NCBI GenBank assembly: GCA_031359995.1
Contig: JANMAT010000225.1
Location: 1-64,000 of the forward strand
Reading direction: 5' to 3'
Source of the DNA: JANMAT01 sp031359995
Lineage (GTDB): Bacteria > Actinomycetota > Acidimicrobiia > Acidimicrobiales > Ilumatobacteraceae
DNA: 64,000 bases
The position numbers were made by a program, and so were the translations under genes. Below the pieces are notes generated by a model. It was not told where the DNA came from, ran no database searches, and worked only from the letters and a program-made list of their open reading frames with translations. Positions 1-7,794 of the stretch are shown here, piece after piece (within the stretch, counting starts at the first letter, position 1; each line of letters begins with the position of its first letter).

Positions 1-425
1 CGGATCCCGTCGAGCCCGATGACGACAGCGCCTTCGCTCTCCGCCGAAGCGGGGAGGTACGAGGCGGACAGCTCGGCAGAGTTCACGAGCGGCGGGAGGA
101 TCTTGAACCCACGCGAGCGCAGGTCGACCATGGCCGAGACGCGCTTGACCGGGCCGTGCTCGGTCATGAGCGCGGCGCCGAAGGCGAGCGGGTGGTTGGC
201 CTTCAGCCAGGCGGTGCGCCACGTGGTGACGCCGTAGGCAGCGGTGTGCGAGTTGTGGGTGACGATGCCGTTGGCTACGAAGCAGTGCATCTCGTCGGCC
301 ATCTCGACGTCGTAGACGGGCTGCTCGCCCGCCGGCGCCAGCCGTGCGATCGTGGAAGGCCCGCCGATGGTGACGAGGAGGTCTCCGTCGCCCTCCTCGT
401 CCCACACAGATGCAAACTTCGTTTC
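1..425 (-). CDS. dnaE: DnaE C-terminal extein preceded by the C-terminal end of an intein (partial)
   Basis: Reading the minus strand from about 425 to 1 gives an intein C-terminus with block F/G features (VYDVEMADEMHCFVANGIV, then THN), followed directly by SHTAAYG and WLKANHPLAFGAALM. That is the DNA polymerase III alpha region usually written FNK|SHSAAY...YLKANYP, so splicing would cut after Asn with Ser as +1 residue. The C-extein continues (RSRGFKILPP) off the left edge. No DnaE N-part or intein N-part lies to the right: instead a plus-strand gene starts at 426. The frame has no clear start; GTG at 407 is in frame with a weak upstream GAAACGAAG. Either dnaE was broken inside the intein by a rearrangement, or this is the C-half gene of a naturally split DnaE intein. 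The identity of both segments is clear; whether the gene works is not. Confidence 0.75.
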
Positions 426-1316
426 ATGCTGGCGAGTTTGGACGGAGTGCGAATCAAGCTGAACCGGGCGAAGCGTCATGTGGAGGAGTTGCGCGCCGCA
501 GTCGGCCAGCTCGACATCGTGGCGACGAACTCGATCGTCGGGGCACCGTCCGATGAAAACCCGTCCCTGCTCGTCTACCGAGTAACCCACGTCCCGGCGA
601 TCGACCCGATCGTGTCGGCGATCGCCGGTGATGTGCTCCACAACCTCCGTACCGCGCTCGACCATGTTGCGTGGCAGCTCGTACTCCTTGAGGGGGGATC
701 ACCGAACGAGAACACGACGTTCCCGCTCGTCGAAAAGGTGACCAATAGGGACGGGACGCCGAGAGCTCCACTCCTCGTGAAGCCTGGGATCCGCGACCCG
801 CGAATCATGGCCGCTGTTGAAGCGATGCAGCCGATCGCCGAAGCGCAGCACGGGCACGACCCTCAGACCGATGCGCTCGGCATCGTCGGACGGCTGAACA
901 ACATTGACGAGCACCGACTGCTCCTCACCGTCGTTCACGCCCTCGACCGTGATCTCCCCGCCTACTGGGGACAGAACGAAGGGGGGCCTTGGCGCGAAGC
1001 TACGCGGCCGGGCCGTACGATGAGCGGAAGTGGATTCGATGGTCGGTCGACGCGTGGGCGGGACGATCCTCCTCGTCGCCGGCGCCGACATCAAGGTCAT
1101 CCAGACCATGCTCGGCCACGCCTCCGCCGCCATGACACTCGACCGTTATGGCCACCTCATGCCCGGCCAGGCGCAGAGCGTCGCCGAACGGCTCGACGCC
1201 ATCGCCCGTGCCGCCGTCGCGCGCCGGCCGCCGGCACCGGTGCGGCTGGACGCGCGGGAAAAACGCGGGCTGGAACGCGACTGACGCGAGCACAGGTCGA
1301 AGCGCACCCCATCTGA
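426..1316 (+). CDS. Hypothetical protein with HNLRTALDH motif, 3' end probably lost
   Basis: No function is known to me. The first ~190 residues look like a real family: a basic N-terminal helix (KLNRAKRHVEEL), a GDVLHNLRTALDHVAWQLV segment, then NIDEHRLLLTVV. Proteins with such an HNLRxALDH stretch are usually annotated hypothetical and are common in accessory regions. After about position 985 the frame becomes Arg/Gly-rich and is simply the wrong frame over the integrase remnant, so the native C-terminus seems lost and the stop at 1316 fortuitous. Start chosen at ATG 426, where family-like sequence begins. It sits head-to-head with the truncated intein/dnaE with almost no space between, which fits an insertion junction near 420. 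Confidence 0.5.
   Translation: MLASLDGVRIKLNRAKRHVEELRAAVGQLDIVATNSIVGAPSDENPSLLVYRVTHVPAIDPIVSAIAGDVLHNLRTALDHVAWQLVLLEGGSPNENTTFPLVEKVTNRDGTPRAPLLVKPGIRDPRIMAAVEAMQPIAEAQHGHDPQTDALGIVGRLNNIDEHRLLLTVVHALDRDLPAYWGQNEGGPWREATRPGRTMSGSGFDGRSTRGRDDPPRRRRRHQGHPDHARPRLRRHDTRPLWPPHARPGAERRRTARRHRPCRRRAPAAGTGAAGRAGKTRAGTRLTRAQVEAHPI
1030..1284 (+). pseudogene. Tyrosine-recombinase (phage integrase) C-terminal remnant
   Basis: From about 1066 the frame matches the end of a tyrosine recombinase: AGADIKVIQTMLGH contains the conserved His, and AAMTLDRYGHLMP contains the nucleophile Tyr in DRYGH. The upstream catalytic Arg box (HxLRHT) and everything before it are missing, so it cannot be active. The initiator GTG at 1030 and the first ~12 codons are probably junk. 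It ends 44 bases before tRNA-Thr, on the side of the tRNA 3' end, the usual position of an integrase beside its attachment site. I infer a decayed integrative element. Confidence 0.7.
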
Positions 1317-1328
1317 CCAGGGGAAACG

Positions 1329-1404
1329 TGGAGCCGAGTGACGGGATCGAACCGTCGACCTACCGCTTACAAGGCGGTTGCTCTACCAGCTGAGCTAACC
1401 CGGC
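1329..1404 (-). tRNA. tRNA-Thr(TGT)
   Basis: The minus strand folds into a complete 76-nt cloverleaf: a 7-bp acceptor stem (GCCGGGT/ACTCGGC, one G-U pair), D-arm GCTC..GAGC, anticodon stem ACCGC/GCGGT around loop CTTGTAA (anticodon TGT), and a T-arm with GGTTCGATCC. The 3' CCA is encoded at 1331-1329. The 3' end faces the integrase remnant, so this tRNA is a candidate old attachment site, although I found no second copy of its 3' end in the window. Confidence 0.93.
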
Positions 1405-1483
1405 GGCTCCCGGGAAGCCTAGGGGATGCTTCGCCGTCCGGGCGCAGGTGATCTGCCGGTCACCGCCATGGCGGCGACGCCAA

Positions 1484-1489
1484 TACGCT
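1484..1489 (+). promoter_or_regulatory. Possible -10 box (TACGCT) for the subtilase gene
   Basis: TACGCT lies 36 bases before the chosen ATG at 1526. A GGGCAGGG purine stretch just before the ATG can serve as ribosome binding site, so this would be a leadered transcript. Confidence 0.35.
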
Positions 1490-1525
1490 CGCGGGGTCCT
1501 CACGACGACGACCGGGCAGGGTGGC

Positions 1526-4462
1526 ATGAGGCGTTTCGCGGTGTCGAGCATCGCAGTCCTACTCATCGCGCCGAGCGCGGTGGCGGCGCGCCCCGCCGGC
1601 GCCGGCCAACCGGCGTCGAGCGCGCCCCGCCGCGCCTCAGACGCGCTCCTCGATCGCTCCGACTGGTCGCCGGCACGGCGCAAGCTCGACACCGCGCTCG
1701 TCGACGTCGTCAGCGCGGCCGAGGCCGGGCCCACGGGTCACGCGGCGATCCGCCGCAACGGTGCCCCCGTCGCGTCGACCGCCGGTCGGGTCAGCATCGA
1801 CATCACCGCCGACGTGGACCGCGACCTCCTCACGCGCATCGCGTCGCTCGGCGGCTCGGTCGTGTCGTCGTACCCGCAGTACGACGCGGTCCGCGCCGAC
1901 GTGCCCGTCGCATCGCTCGAAGCCCTCGCCGCCGATGCGCGCATCCGCGCCGTCGTGCCCGCCGAGGAGCCGATGGTCGGTGGGGTGCGCCGAGGCACGA
2001 CCACGTTGGACGCGGGCGCGATCCGCGCCGCTACCACCGTCGTCACCTCTGAAGGCGTGGCCACCCACGGCGTGCCCGCCGTGCGCACCCAGTACAACGC
2101 CATGGGCCAGGGCGTGCGCGTGGGCGTGCTGTCCGATGGCATCGACGGACCCGCCTCGCCGGAAGTCCCCGCGGTCACCGTCATCCCCGGCGCAGGCGGC
2201 TCGGGCCGCGAAGGCCGCGCCATGATCGAGATCATCCACGACCTCGCGCCCGGTGCCGACGTCTACTTCGCCACGGCGCTGGGCGGGCGAGCCACGATGG
2301 CCGCCAACATCCTCGCCCTGGCCGATGCCGGATGCACCGTCATCGTCGACGACATCGGGTACTTGAGCGAGCCCCCGTTCCAGGACGGCCTCATCGCCAA
2401 GGCGGTCAGCTTCGTGACGGCGGCGGGAGTCACCTACGTCGCCGCCGCGGGCAACGGCGGCCGACTGACGAGCGGTCGCGTCAGCACAGCTGAGGCCGAG
2501 TTCGTCGCCTCCGGCGAGGTCGTGCCCGCCGGCGAGTACCACGACTTCGATCCCGGTGCCGCCGTCGACACCACCGCGTCGATCACGGTAGCGCCGGGCG
2601 ACGTGGTCACTCTGGCGTGGAACGATGCCGACGGCGCATCGGCCAACGACTACGACGTGGAGGCCGTCGACGGCGGGGCCAACGTCGTCGCCGCCGGGGT
2701 CAACGTGCAGGACGGCAACGACCTCGCCTTCGAGCTCCTCACGGTGCCGCCGGCCGGTGCGGTGGCGGTGAAGGTGCGCGCCAGGCCGGGCGCCCAGCCG
2801 CGCGTGTTCCACCTGGCCGTCGTCGACGGGTTCATGACCGAGTGGGCGACCGCAGGCGGCGCCTACGGGCACTCGGCGTCGGCCGACACCATCAGCGTGG
2901 GCGCCACCGCCGCGGCGGCAGCGGTGCCGCCCGGAGTCGCCGGGCCCTTCCCGGGCGTGTTCACCGCGGCCAACCAGCCCGAGGTGTTCAGCGCCGATGG
3001 TCCCCGCCGCATGTACTACGACGCGGCCGGCAACCAGCTGACGCCTGGCGACCTGAGCGCGTCCGGAGGCGCCGCGTTGCAGAAGCCCGACCTGCTCGCC
3101 GCCGACGGTGTGTCCACCAGCACCCCTTCCTACGACCCGTTCTACGGCACGTCGGCCGCCGCGCCCCACGCCGCGGCCATCGCCGCCCTCGTGCGGTCGG
3201 CGCGCCCCGGTGCCACCGCGGCGCAGGTGCGCGCCGCCCTGCTCGCCGGCGTGCTCGACGTGGCGCCGGTCGGTTGGGACCGCGACGCCGGCCTCGGCAT
3301 CCTCATGGCCCCGCTCGCGGTCGCCGCCGTCGGGCCCGAGCTGCCCGACGACTTCGTGTCGTTCGCGCCGCGCCGCATCCTCGAGACGCGCGCCGGGGTG
3401 GGCCAGGTGGGCTACCAGGGTGGCAAGCCGGCCGCCGGGCAGACGATCGTGTTGCAGGTCACCGGGCTGAGCGCTCCGTCCACTCCGGCCGACGCCAGCG
3501 CCGTCGCCCTCAACATCACCGGCACCGACGCCGTCGCGTCGGGCTTCGTCACCGTGTGGCCGTGCGATGCGCCCCGCCCGTTGGCCAGCAACCTGAACCT
3601 GGCACCGGGCGACACCCGCGCCAACCTGGTCATCTCGAAGCTCAGCGCGTCGGGCACCGTGTGCCTGTTCTCGCTGCAGTCCGTCGACCTCCTCGCCGAT
3701 GTCGCCGGCTACCTGCCGGCGCGCTCCCGCTTCACGCCGCTGGTGCCCGAACGGCTGCTCGAGACGCGCGCCCCCGACCCGGTCGGGTACGCCGGCCCCA
3801 CACCGGTGGCCGGTCAGGTGGTGCGCCTGCAGGTGGTCGGCGCCGGGGCCTCGCAGGTGCCGGGCACCGCATCGGCGGTCGTGCTGAACGTGACCGCGGT
3901 GGACTCGGTGGCCGCCGGCTTCGTCACCGTGTGGCCGTGCGACGCCCCGCTGCCCACGGCGAGCAACATCAACCTCGCGCCCGGCGTCATCACACCGAAC
4001 ATGGTCATCTCGAAGCTGTCGGCCGACGGCGCGGTGTGCATCTACACCCAGGTCGGCGGCAACGTCCTCGCCGACATCGCCGGCTACTTCATCGCCGGGC
4101 CGAACGGCTACGTGGCGGTGAACCCGTCACGTCTGCTCGACACCCGCACCGGCGTGGGCGCGCCGGACGACCGTTCGGCCGGACGCGTGGTGGAGCTCAC
4201 CGTCACCGGTGGCGCGGCCGGCGTGCCCGCCGATGCCACCGCGGTGACGTTGAACGTGACCGGCACCGACGTGACATCGCCGGGGTTCGTCACGGTGTGG
4301 CCGTGTGGTCAGGAGCGCCCGACGGCGAGCAACCTGAACCTCGTCACCCGACAGACGCGACCCAACCTGGTGCTCGCCGCCGTCGGCGCCAACGGGAAGG
4401 TCTGCCTCTTCACCCAGCAGCCAGCCTCGCTGGTGGCCGACCTGATGGGCTACTTCCCGTAG
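1526..4462 (+). CDS. Secreted subtilase-like (S8) protein with three C-terminal surface repeats
   Basis: 978 residues, beginning with a Sec signal peptide (MRRFAVSSIAVLLIAPSAVA). Residues ~195-565 form an S8-like domain: Asp204 in GVLSDGID, Asn310 in VAAAGNGG and Ser543 in GTSAAAPHAAA. Where subtilisins have HGT, this protein has EGRAMIEIIHDLAPGA with Glu229, so the triad may be Asp-Glu-Ser. From ~608 there are three repeats of ~120 residues, each starting with a (R/L)LETR or LLDTR box, with a GFVTVWPC core, ASN(L/I)NL, and a final DVAGY-type strand. The same repeat type ends the SGNH protein at 16966-18741. Start chosen at 1526 because it opens the signal peptide. The stop overlaps the convergent P450 gene by 13 bases. 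A role as extracellular or wall-associated protease is inferred. Confidence 0.8.
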   Translation: MRRFAVSSIAVLLIAPSAVAARPAGAGQPASSAPRRASDALLDRSDWSPARRKLDTALVDVVSAAEAGPTGHAAIRRNGAPVASTAGRVSIDITADVDRDLLTRIASLGGSVVSSYPQYDAVRADVPVASLEALAADARIRAVVPAEEPMVGGVRRGTTTLDAGAIRAATTVVTSEGVATHGVPAVRTQYNAMGQGVRVGVLSDGIDGPASPEVPAVTVIPGAGGSGREGRAMIEIIHDLAPGADVYFATALGGRATMAANILALADAGCTVIVDDIGYLSEPPFQDGLIAKAVSFVTAAGVTYVAAAGNGGRLTSGRVSTAEAEFVASGEVVPAGEYHDFDPGAAVDTTASITVAPGDVVTLAWNDADGASANDYDVEAVDGGANVVAAGVNVQDGNDLAFELLTVPPAGAVAVKVRARPGAQPRVFHLAVVDGFMTEWATAGGAYGHSASADTISVGATAAAAAVPPGVAGPFPGVFTAANQPEVFSADGPRRMYYDAAGNQLTPGDLSASGGAALQKPDLLAADGVSTSTPSYDPFYGTSAAAPHAAAIAALVRSARPGATAAQVRAALLAGVLDVAPVGWDRDAGLGILMAPLAVAAVGPELPDDFVSFAPRRILETRAGVGQVGYQGGKPAAGQTIVLQVTGLSAPSTPADASAVALNITGTDAVASGFVTVWPCDAPRPLASNLNLAPGDTRANLVISKLSASGTVCLFSLQSVDLLADVAGYLPARSRFTPLVPERLLETRAPDPVGYAGPTPVAGQVVRLQVVGAGASQVPGTASAVVLNVTAVDSVAAGFVTVWPCDAPLPTASNINLAPGVITPNMVISKLSADGAVCIYTQVGGNVLADIAGYFIAGPNGYVAVNPSRLLDTRTGVGAPDDRSAGRVVELTVTGGAAGVPADATAVTLNVTGTDVTSPGFVTVWPCGQERPTASNLNLVTRQTRPNLVLAAVGANGKVCLFTQQPASLVADLMGYFP

Positions 4463-5676
4463 CGGGCGCCGGGGGTGAACTCGACCGGCATGGTCTTGAC
4501 GCCGGCGATGAAGCTCGACGCCAACCGTTCCAGCGGCGCCGCCGGGCGCAGGTCGGGCATGCGCACCATCAGTTCGCGCATCATCGCGGCGATCTCGATG
4601 CGGGCCACGTGCAGCCCCAGGCACAGGTGCGGCCCGCCGCCACCGAAGGCGATGTGGGGGTTCGGGTTGCGGCCCACGTCGAACCGATCGGGCTCGGCGA
4701 ACACGTCCTCGTCGCGGTTGCCCGCGCCGTAGAACAGCACCACGCGGTCGCCCTCCTCCATCGCCACGTCGCGCACCGTGGTGTCGGCCATGACGGTGCG
4801 TTGGAAGTGGGCGACGGGGCTGGTGTAGCGCAGCATCTCCTCCACCGCGGTCGGCATCAGCCCGTCCAGGTCGGCGGCCAGGCGGGCCCGCTCGCCGGGG
4901 TTCTCGAACAGCAGCTGCATGCCGGCGGCCACCAGGTTGCGCGTTGTGTCGCCCCCGGCGTTCACCAGCAGCAGGAAGAACCACTGGAACTCGGCGTCGG
5001 TGAGCCGGTCGCCGTTCACCTCGGCCTGCACGAGCGCCGACGCGATGTCGTCGCCGGGCGAGCGTCGCTTCTGCTCGGCCACGCCGGCGCCGTAGGCCAG
5101 CATCTCCATCGTGGCCGCCAACCTCATCTCGGGCGTCGCGACGGCGTCATCGGTGGTGTGCATGATCTCGGTGATCTCGTACAGCCGCTCACCGTCGGCC
5201 GCGGGGATGCCCATGAGCTCGGCGATGAGCCCGCTGGGCAGCCGGCCGGCCACGTCATGCACCAGATCGCACGAGCCGCGCTCGATCACGTCGTCGACGA
5301 TGCTGCGCGCCAGTTCGTCGATCCGGTGCGTCAAGGTCTGCGCGTTCTTCGGAGTGAAGCCGCGGCTCACGAGCAGCTTGAAGCGGTCGTGCTGGGGCGG
5401 ATCCATGAACAGCATCATCAGGCGGGGCGCGGCCAGCGCGTCCTCGCCCGGGTCGCCGGGCATCACGCCCTTGGCGTACGAGCTGAACAGCCGCGTCTGG
5501 CGGCTAATGGCCTTCATGTCCTCGAGCTTGGTGATGGCCCAGAAGCCGTCGCCGCCGGGTTCGGCGTGCCGGTAGACGGGTGCGTTGGCCCGCAGCCAGG
5601 CGTACTGGTCCCACGGATGGCCTTCGGCGAACGCCTCGGGTGAGATCAGATCGATGACAGGCGGCTCATGCAGCAC
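4450..5676 (-). CDS. Cytochrome P450
   Basis: 408 residues, normal for a soluble bacterial P450. The I-helix oxygen-activation motif AGGDTT is at 240-245, the K-helix ExxR at ~280-283 (EMLR), and the heme-binding loop FGGGGPHLCLG has the thiolate Cys at 352. The MDPPQHDRFKLLVSRGFTP segment resembles actinobacterial sterol/fatty-acid P450s such as the CYP125/CYP142 groups, but the substrate cannot be read from sequence. GTG start at 5676 follows GGGGGAC at proper distance. No ferredoxin or reductase partner lies next to it. Confidence 0.9.
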   Translation of the reverse strand: MLHEPPVIDLISPEAFAEGHPWDQYAWLRANAPVYRHAEPGGDGFWAITKLEDMKAISRQTRLFSSYAKGVMPGDPGEDALAAPRLMMLFMDPPQHDRFKLLVSRGFTPKNAQTLTHRIDELARSIVDDVIERGSCDLVHDVAGRLPSGLIAELMGIPAADGERLYEITEIMHTTDDAVATPEMRLAATMEMLAYGAGVAEQKRRSPGDDIASALVQAEVNGDRLTDAEFQWFFLLLVNAGGDTTRNLVAAGMQLLFENPGERARLAADLDGLMPTAVEEMLRYTSPVAHFQRTVMADTTVRDVAMEEGDRVVLFYGAGNRDEDVFAEPDRFDVGRNPNPHIAFGGGGPHLCLGLHVARIEIAAMMRELMVRMPDLRPAAPLERLASSFIAGVKTMPVEFTPGARYGK

Positions 5677-5831
5677 GGCGTCCCCCAGACGTTTCAGCGC
5701 CCCTCACCAGGGCTTCCCGACCACCCGCCATGCTGGCACACCCGTTGCCGGCCGCCACCGTCCGCGGCCCCCGGGGACCCGCCGCAGGGGGGATCCTTGT
5801 ATCGCGCACCCTGGGCGGGCAGGCTGGGGGC

Positions 5832-6086
5832 GTGCTGAACGAGCAGGAACAGGCGATCCTTGCCTTCGAAGGGAGCTGGTGGACCCAGCAGGGGGAGAAG
5901 GACGCGCTCGTGCTCGAGCGCTTCGGCCTCACCCCCGACCGGTACGCCTCGGCCCTTTCCGACCTGCTCGACCGGCCCGAGGCCCTCGACCACCACCCGC
6001 TCGTGGTGCGCCGCCTGCGCCGCTGGCGCGAGCGCAACCGCAAGGCCCGCGTCGAAGGCGCGGCGCGTTCGGGGGAGCGGGCATGA
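5832..6086 (+). CDS. DUF3263 family protein
   Basis: 84-residue soluble protein. It contains the hallmark LNEQEQAILAFEGSWW near the N-terminus, then RFGLTPDRYASALSDLL and a basic RRLRRWRERN tail, as in actinobacterial DUF3263 proteins, whose helix-turn-helix-like sequence suggests but does not prove DNA binding. GTG at 5832 was chosen because family similarity starts there and GGCTGGGGG precedes it; longer upstream reading is non-conserved. The stop overlaps the ATG of the LytR_C gene (ATGA), so the two are translationally coupled, a frequent pairing in Actinobacteria. Confidence 0.8.
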   Translation: MLNEQEQAILAFEGSWWTQQGEKDALVLERFGLTPDRYASALSDLLDRPEALDHHPLVVRRLRRWRERNRKARVEGAARSGERA

Positions 6087-6733
6087 GCCGCCGGCCCGTA
6101 GCGCCACCGCCGAAGCAGCGCTCCGGCACGGGCCGCACGATCATCCTCGTCGCCGTCGCCTCCATCGTCGCCGGCCTCATCATCGGGCGTGGCCTGAGCA
6201 ACGACTCGGCCAGCGGCACCGGCAGCGGCCCGACGGCCACCGACTCGTCGGGCAACACCACGGCGACCACCAAGAAGCCGAAGGCGGGCCAGACCACCAC
6301 CACAGCGGCGCCCGTCATCACCACCACCACGCAGCCCGCGGTCGTGCTGAACAACTTCACCGCCATCGTGCTGAACGGCAACGGCATCGGCGGCACCGCG
6401 GCCTCCCGCACCACCGAGCTCGCCGCGCTCGGCGTGAAGACGGTGAAGGCGGCCGACGCCACCACCAAGAACTACGAGACCAGCGCCATCTACGCGCTCA
6501 ACGCCGAAGCGGTGCCGGCGGCCAAGCTCGTCGCGGCCAAGTCGGGCATCGTGTACGGCGACATCTACCCCACGGCCACGCCTCCGGCGCCGGTCGAGAA
6601 GCTGGGCAACGCCACCATCATCCTGCTGCTCGGCAAGGACATCGCCAGCAAGCCGATCACCGACATCACCGCCGGCGGTGCGGCGGCCCCCGCCGCGACA
6701 CCGGCGGCCACGCCCACCACCGTCAAGGCCTGA
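6083..6733 (+). CDS. Membrane-anchored LytR_C domain protein
   Basis: 216 residues. A short basic cytoplasmic N-terminus precedes one transmembrane helix at ~18-36 (IILVAVASIVAGLIIG). Then comes a Thr-rich low-complexity linker (TTTTTAAPVITTTTQ-like), a LytR C-terminal domain at ~85-190 (FTAIVLNGNGIGGTAAS, and ATIILLLGKD near its end) and an Ala/Pro/Thr tail. LytR_C domains occur after LCP ligases or alone, on the outside of the cell. The start overlaps the DUF3263 stop. The stop overlaps the convergent glycerate kinase gene by 11 bases. Confidence 0.8.
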   Translation: MSRRPVAPPPKQRSGTGRTIILVAVASIVAGLIIGRGLSNDSASGTGSGPTATDSSGNTTATTKKPKAGQTTTTAAPVITTTTQPAVVLNNFTAIVLNGNGIGGTAASRTTELAALGVKTVKAADATTKNYETSAIYALNAEAVPAAKLVAAKSGIVYGDIYPTATPPAPVEKLGNATIILLLGKDIASKPITDITAGGAAAPAATPAATPTTVKA

Positions 6734-7736
6734 GCCGGCCCAACTCGGCGGTCACCACCTCGGTGATGCACGCCGCGGTGCGGTGCATGGCGTCGTCCTC
6801 CCCGAAACGGACCACCAGCGACACCGCCACCAGGTTCGGGTGGGCGGTGCGCACCTCGGGGGCCACGTCGCCGGCCACGACCAGGACGGGCACCCCGGCG
6901 TCGGCGGCGAGAGCGACAACGCCACCGACGACCTTGCCCTCGAAGCTCTGCGTGTCGCAGTAGCCCTCGCCGGTGACCACCAGGTCGGCCTCGGCGATGC
7001 GCTCGGCCAGCGCCAGTTCGTCGGCCACCAGTTCGAAGCCCGACACCAGTTCGGCGCCCAGCGCGGCGAGGCCGCCGCCCAGGCCGCCGGCGGCACCACC
7101 GCCAGCGAGCTCGCCCACGTCGACGCCATAGGTCTCGCGGTACACCTGCACGAGCCGATCGAGGCGCCGGCGCAGCAGCTCGACCTGTGCGGGCGTGGCG
7201 CCCTTCTGGGGGGCGAACACCGCGGCGGCGTCCACGAAGCGTGTGCGCACGTCGCACGCCACCTGCAGCTGCACGCCGCGCAACCGGTGCGACGCCATGA
7301 TGGCCCGCACCGCGCCGAATCCGCCGTCGGTGGTGGCCGAGCCGCCCGCACCCACCACGATGCGCTTGGCCCCGGCGTCGAGCGCGGCCGAGATCAGTTC
7401 ACCGGTGCCCTCGGTGCTGGCGGCGACTGCGTCGTTGCCGTCGGGTCCGCCCACCAGCAGCAGGCCCGACGCGCGGGCCATCTCGATCACCGCGGTGCCG
7501 CGCGAGTAGCGCCACGCCGCCGCCACGTCGTCGCCCAACGGCCCGGTGACGACGGTGGTGCGGTTCGGCCCGCCGAGCACGTCGAGCAACCCCTCGCCCC
7601 CGTCGGCCAGGGCCACCTGGTCGCACGTGCCCCCGACCGCGCCCACCGCCTCGGCCACCGCCGCGGCCACCTCGGCCGCGGTGGCAGTGCCGCGGAACTT
7701 GTCGACAGCGGCGACGACACGGAGCGGCGGGGGCAT
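6723..7736 (-). CDS. Glycerate kinase (GlxK/GarK family)
   Basis: 337 residues. Recognised by AVDKFRGTATAAEVAAAVAE near the N-terminus (family DxFKGS/T), ADGGEGLLDVL, and the glycine-rich VVGAGGSATTDGGFGAVRA late in the protein. It phosphorylates D-glycerate (2- or 3-phosphoglycerate product depending on subfamily), feeding glyoxylate or hexarate breakdown into glycolysis. ATG at 7736 was chosen over an upstream GTG because the conserved start lies there and TACGAT is six bases upstream. The UxaA/GarD-type dehydratase at 20433 could supply the same route, but the two are 13 kb apart. Confidence 0.88.
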   Translation of the reverse strand: MPPPLRVVAAVDKFRGTATAAEVAAAVAEAVGAVGGTCDQVALADGGEGLLDVLGGPNRTTVVTGPLGDDVAAAWRYSRGTAVIEMARASGLLLVGGPDGNDAVAASTEGTGELISAALDAGAKRIVVGAGGSATTDGGFGAVRAIMASHRLRGVQLQVACDVRTRFVDAAAVFAPQKGATPAQVELLRRRLDRLVQVYRETYGVDVGELAGGGAAGGLGGGLAALGAELVSGFELVADELALAERIAEADLVVTGEGYCDTQSFEGKVVGGVVALAADAGVPVLVVAGDVAPEVRTAHPNLVAVSLVVRFGEDDAMHRTAACITEVVTAELGRLRP

Positions 7737-7742
7737 TGCGCC

Positions 7743-7748
7743 ATCGTA
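7743..7748 (-). promoter_or_regulatory. -10 box TACGAT, leaderless start of glycerate kinase gene
   Basis: Six bases separate the box from the ATG at 7736, leaving no room for a Shine-Dalgarno sequence on the message. Confidence 0.5.
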
Positions 7749-7794
7749 GGAGCGTGCGACGTCGGTCGCCCGGGGCGCGCCCGACCTCACGGCG

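Noticed and set aside
426..720. Minus-strand frame continuing the intein upstream of 425 to about 700
   Set aside because: It stays open only because it mirrors a plus-strand coding region of high GC; the plus frame there shows family features (HNLRTALDH), the minus frame shows none.
1637..3169. Long minus-strand frame of 510 codons opposite the subtilase gene
   Set aside because: Arg/Gly/His-rich with no motif; an antisense shadow of a real coding region. Similar long shadows at 2617-5643, 15278-17863, 37911-40586, 53965-55575, 55322-57814 and 60154-62241 were dropped for the same reason.
6083..6733. LytR_C protein considered as a full LytR-CpsA-Psr ligase
   Set aside because: Only the C-terminal LytR_C domain is present; the catalytic LCP domain is absent.
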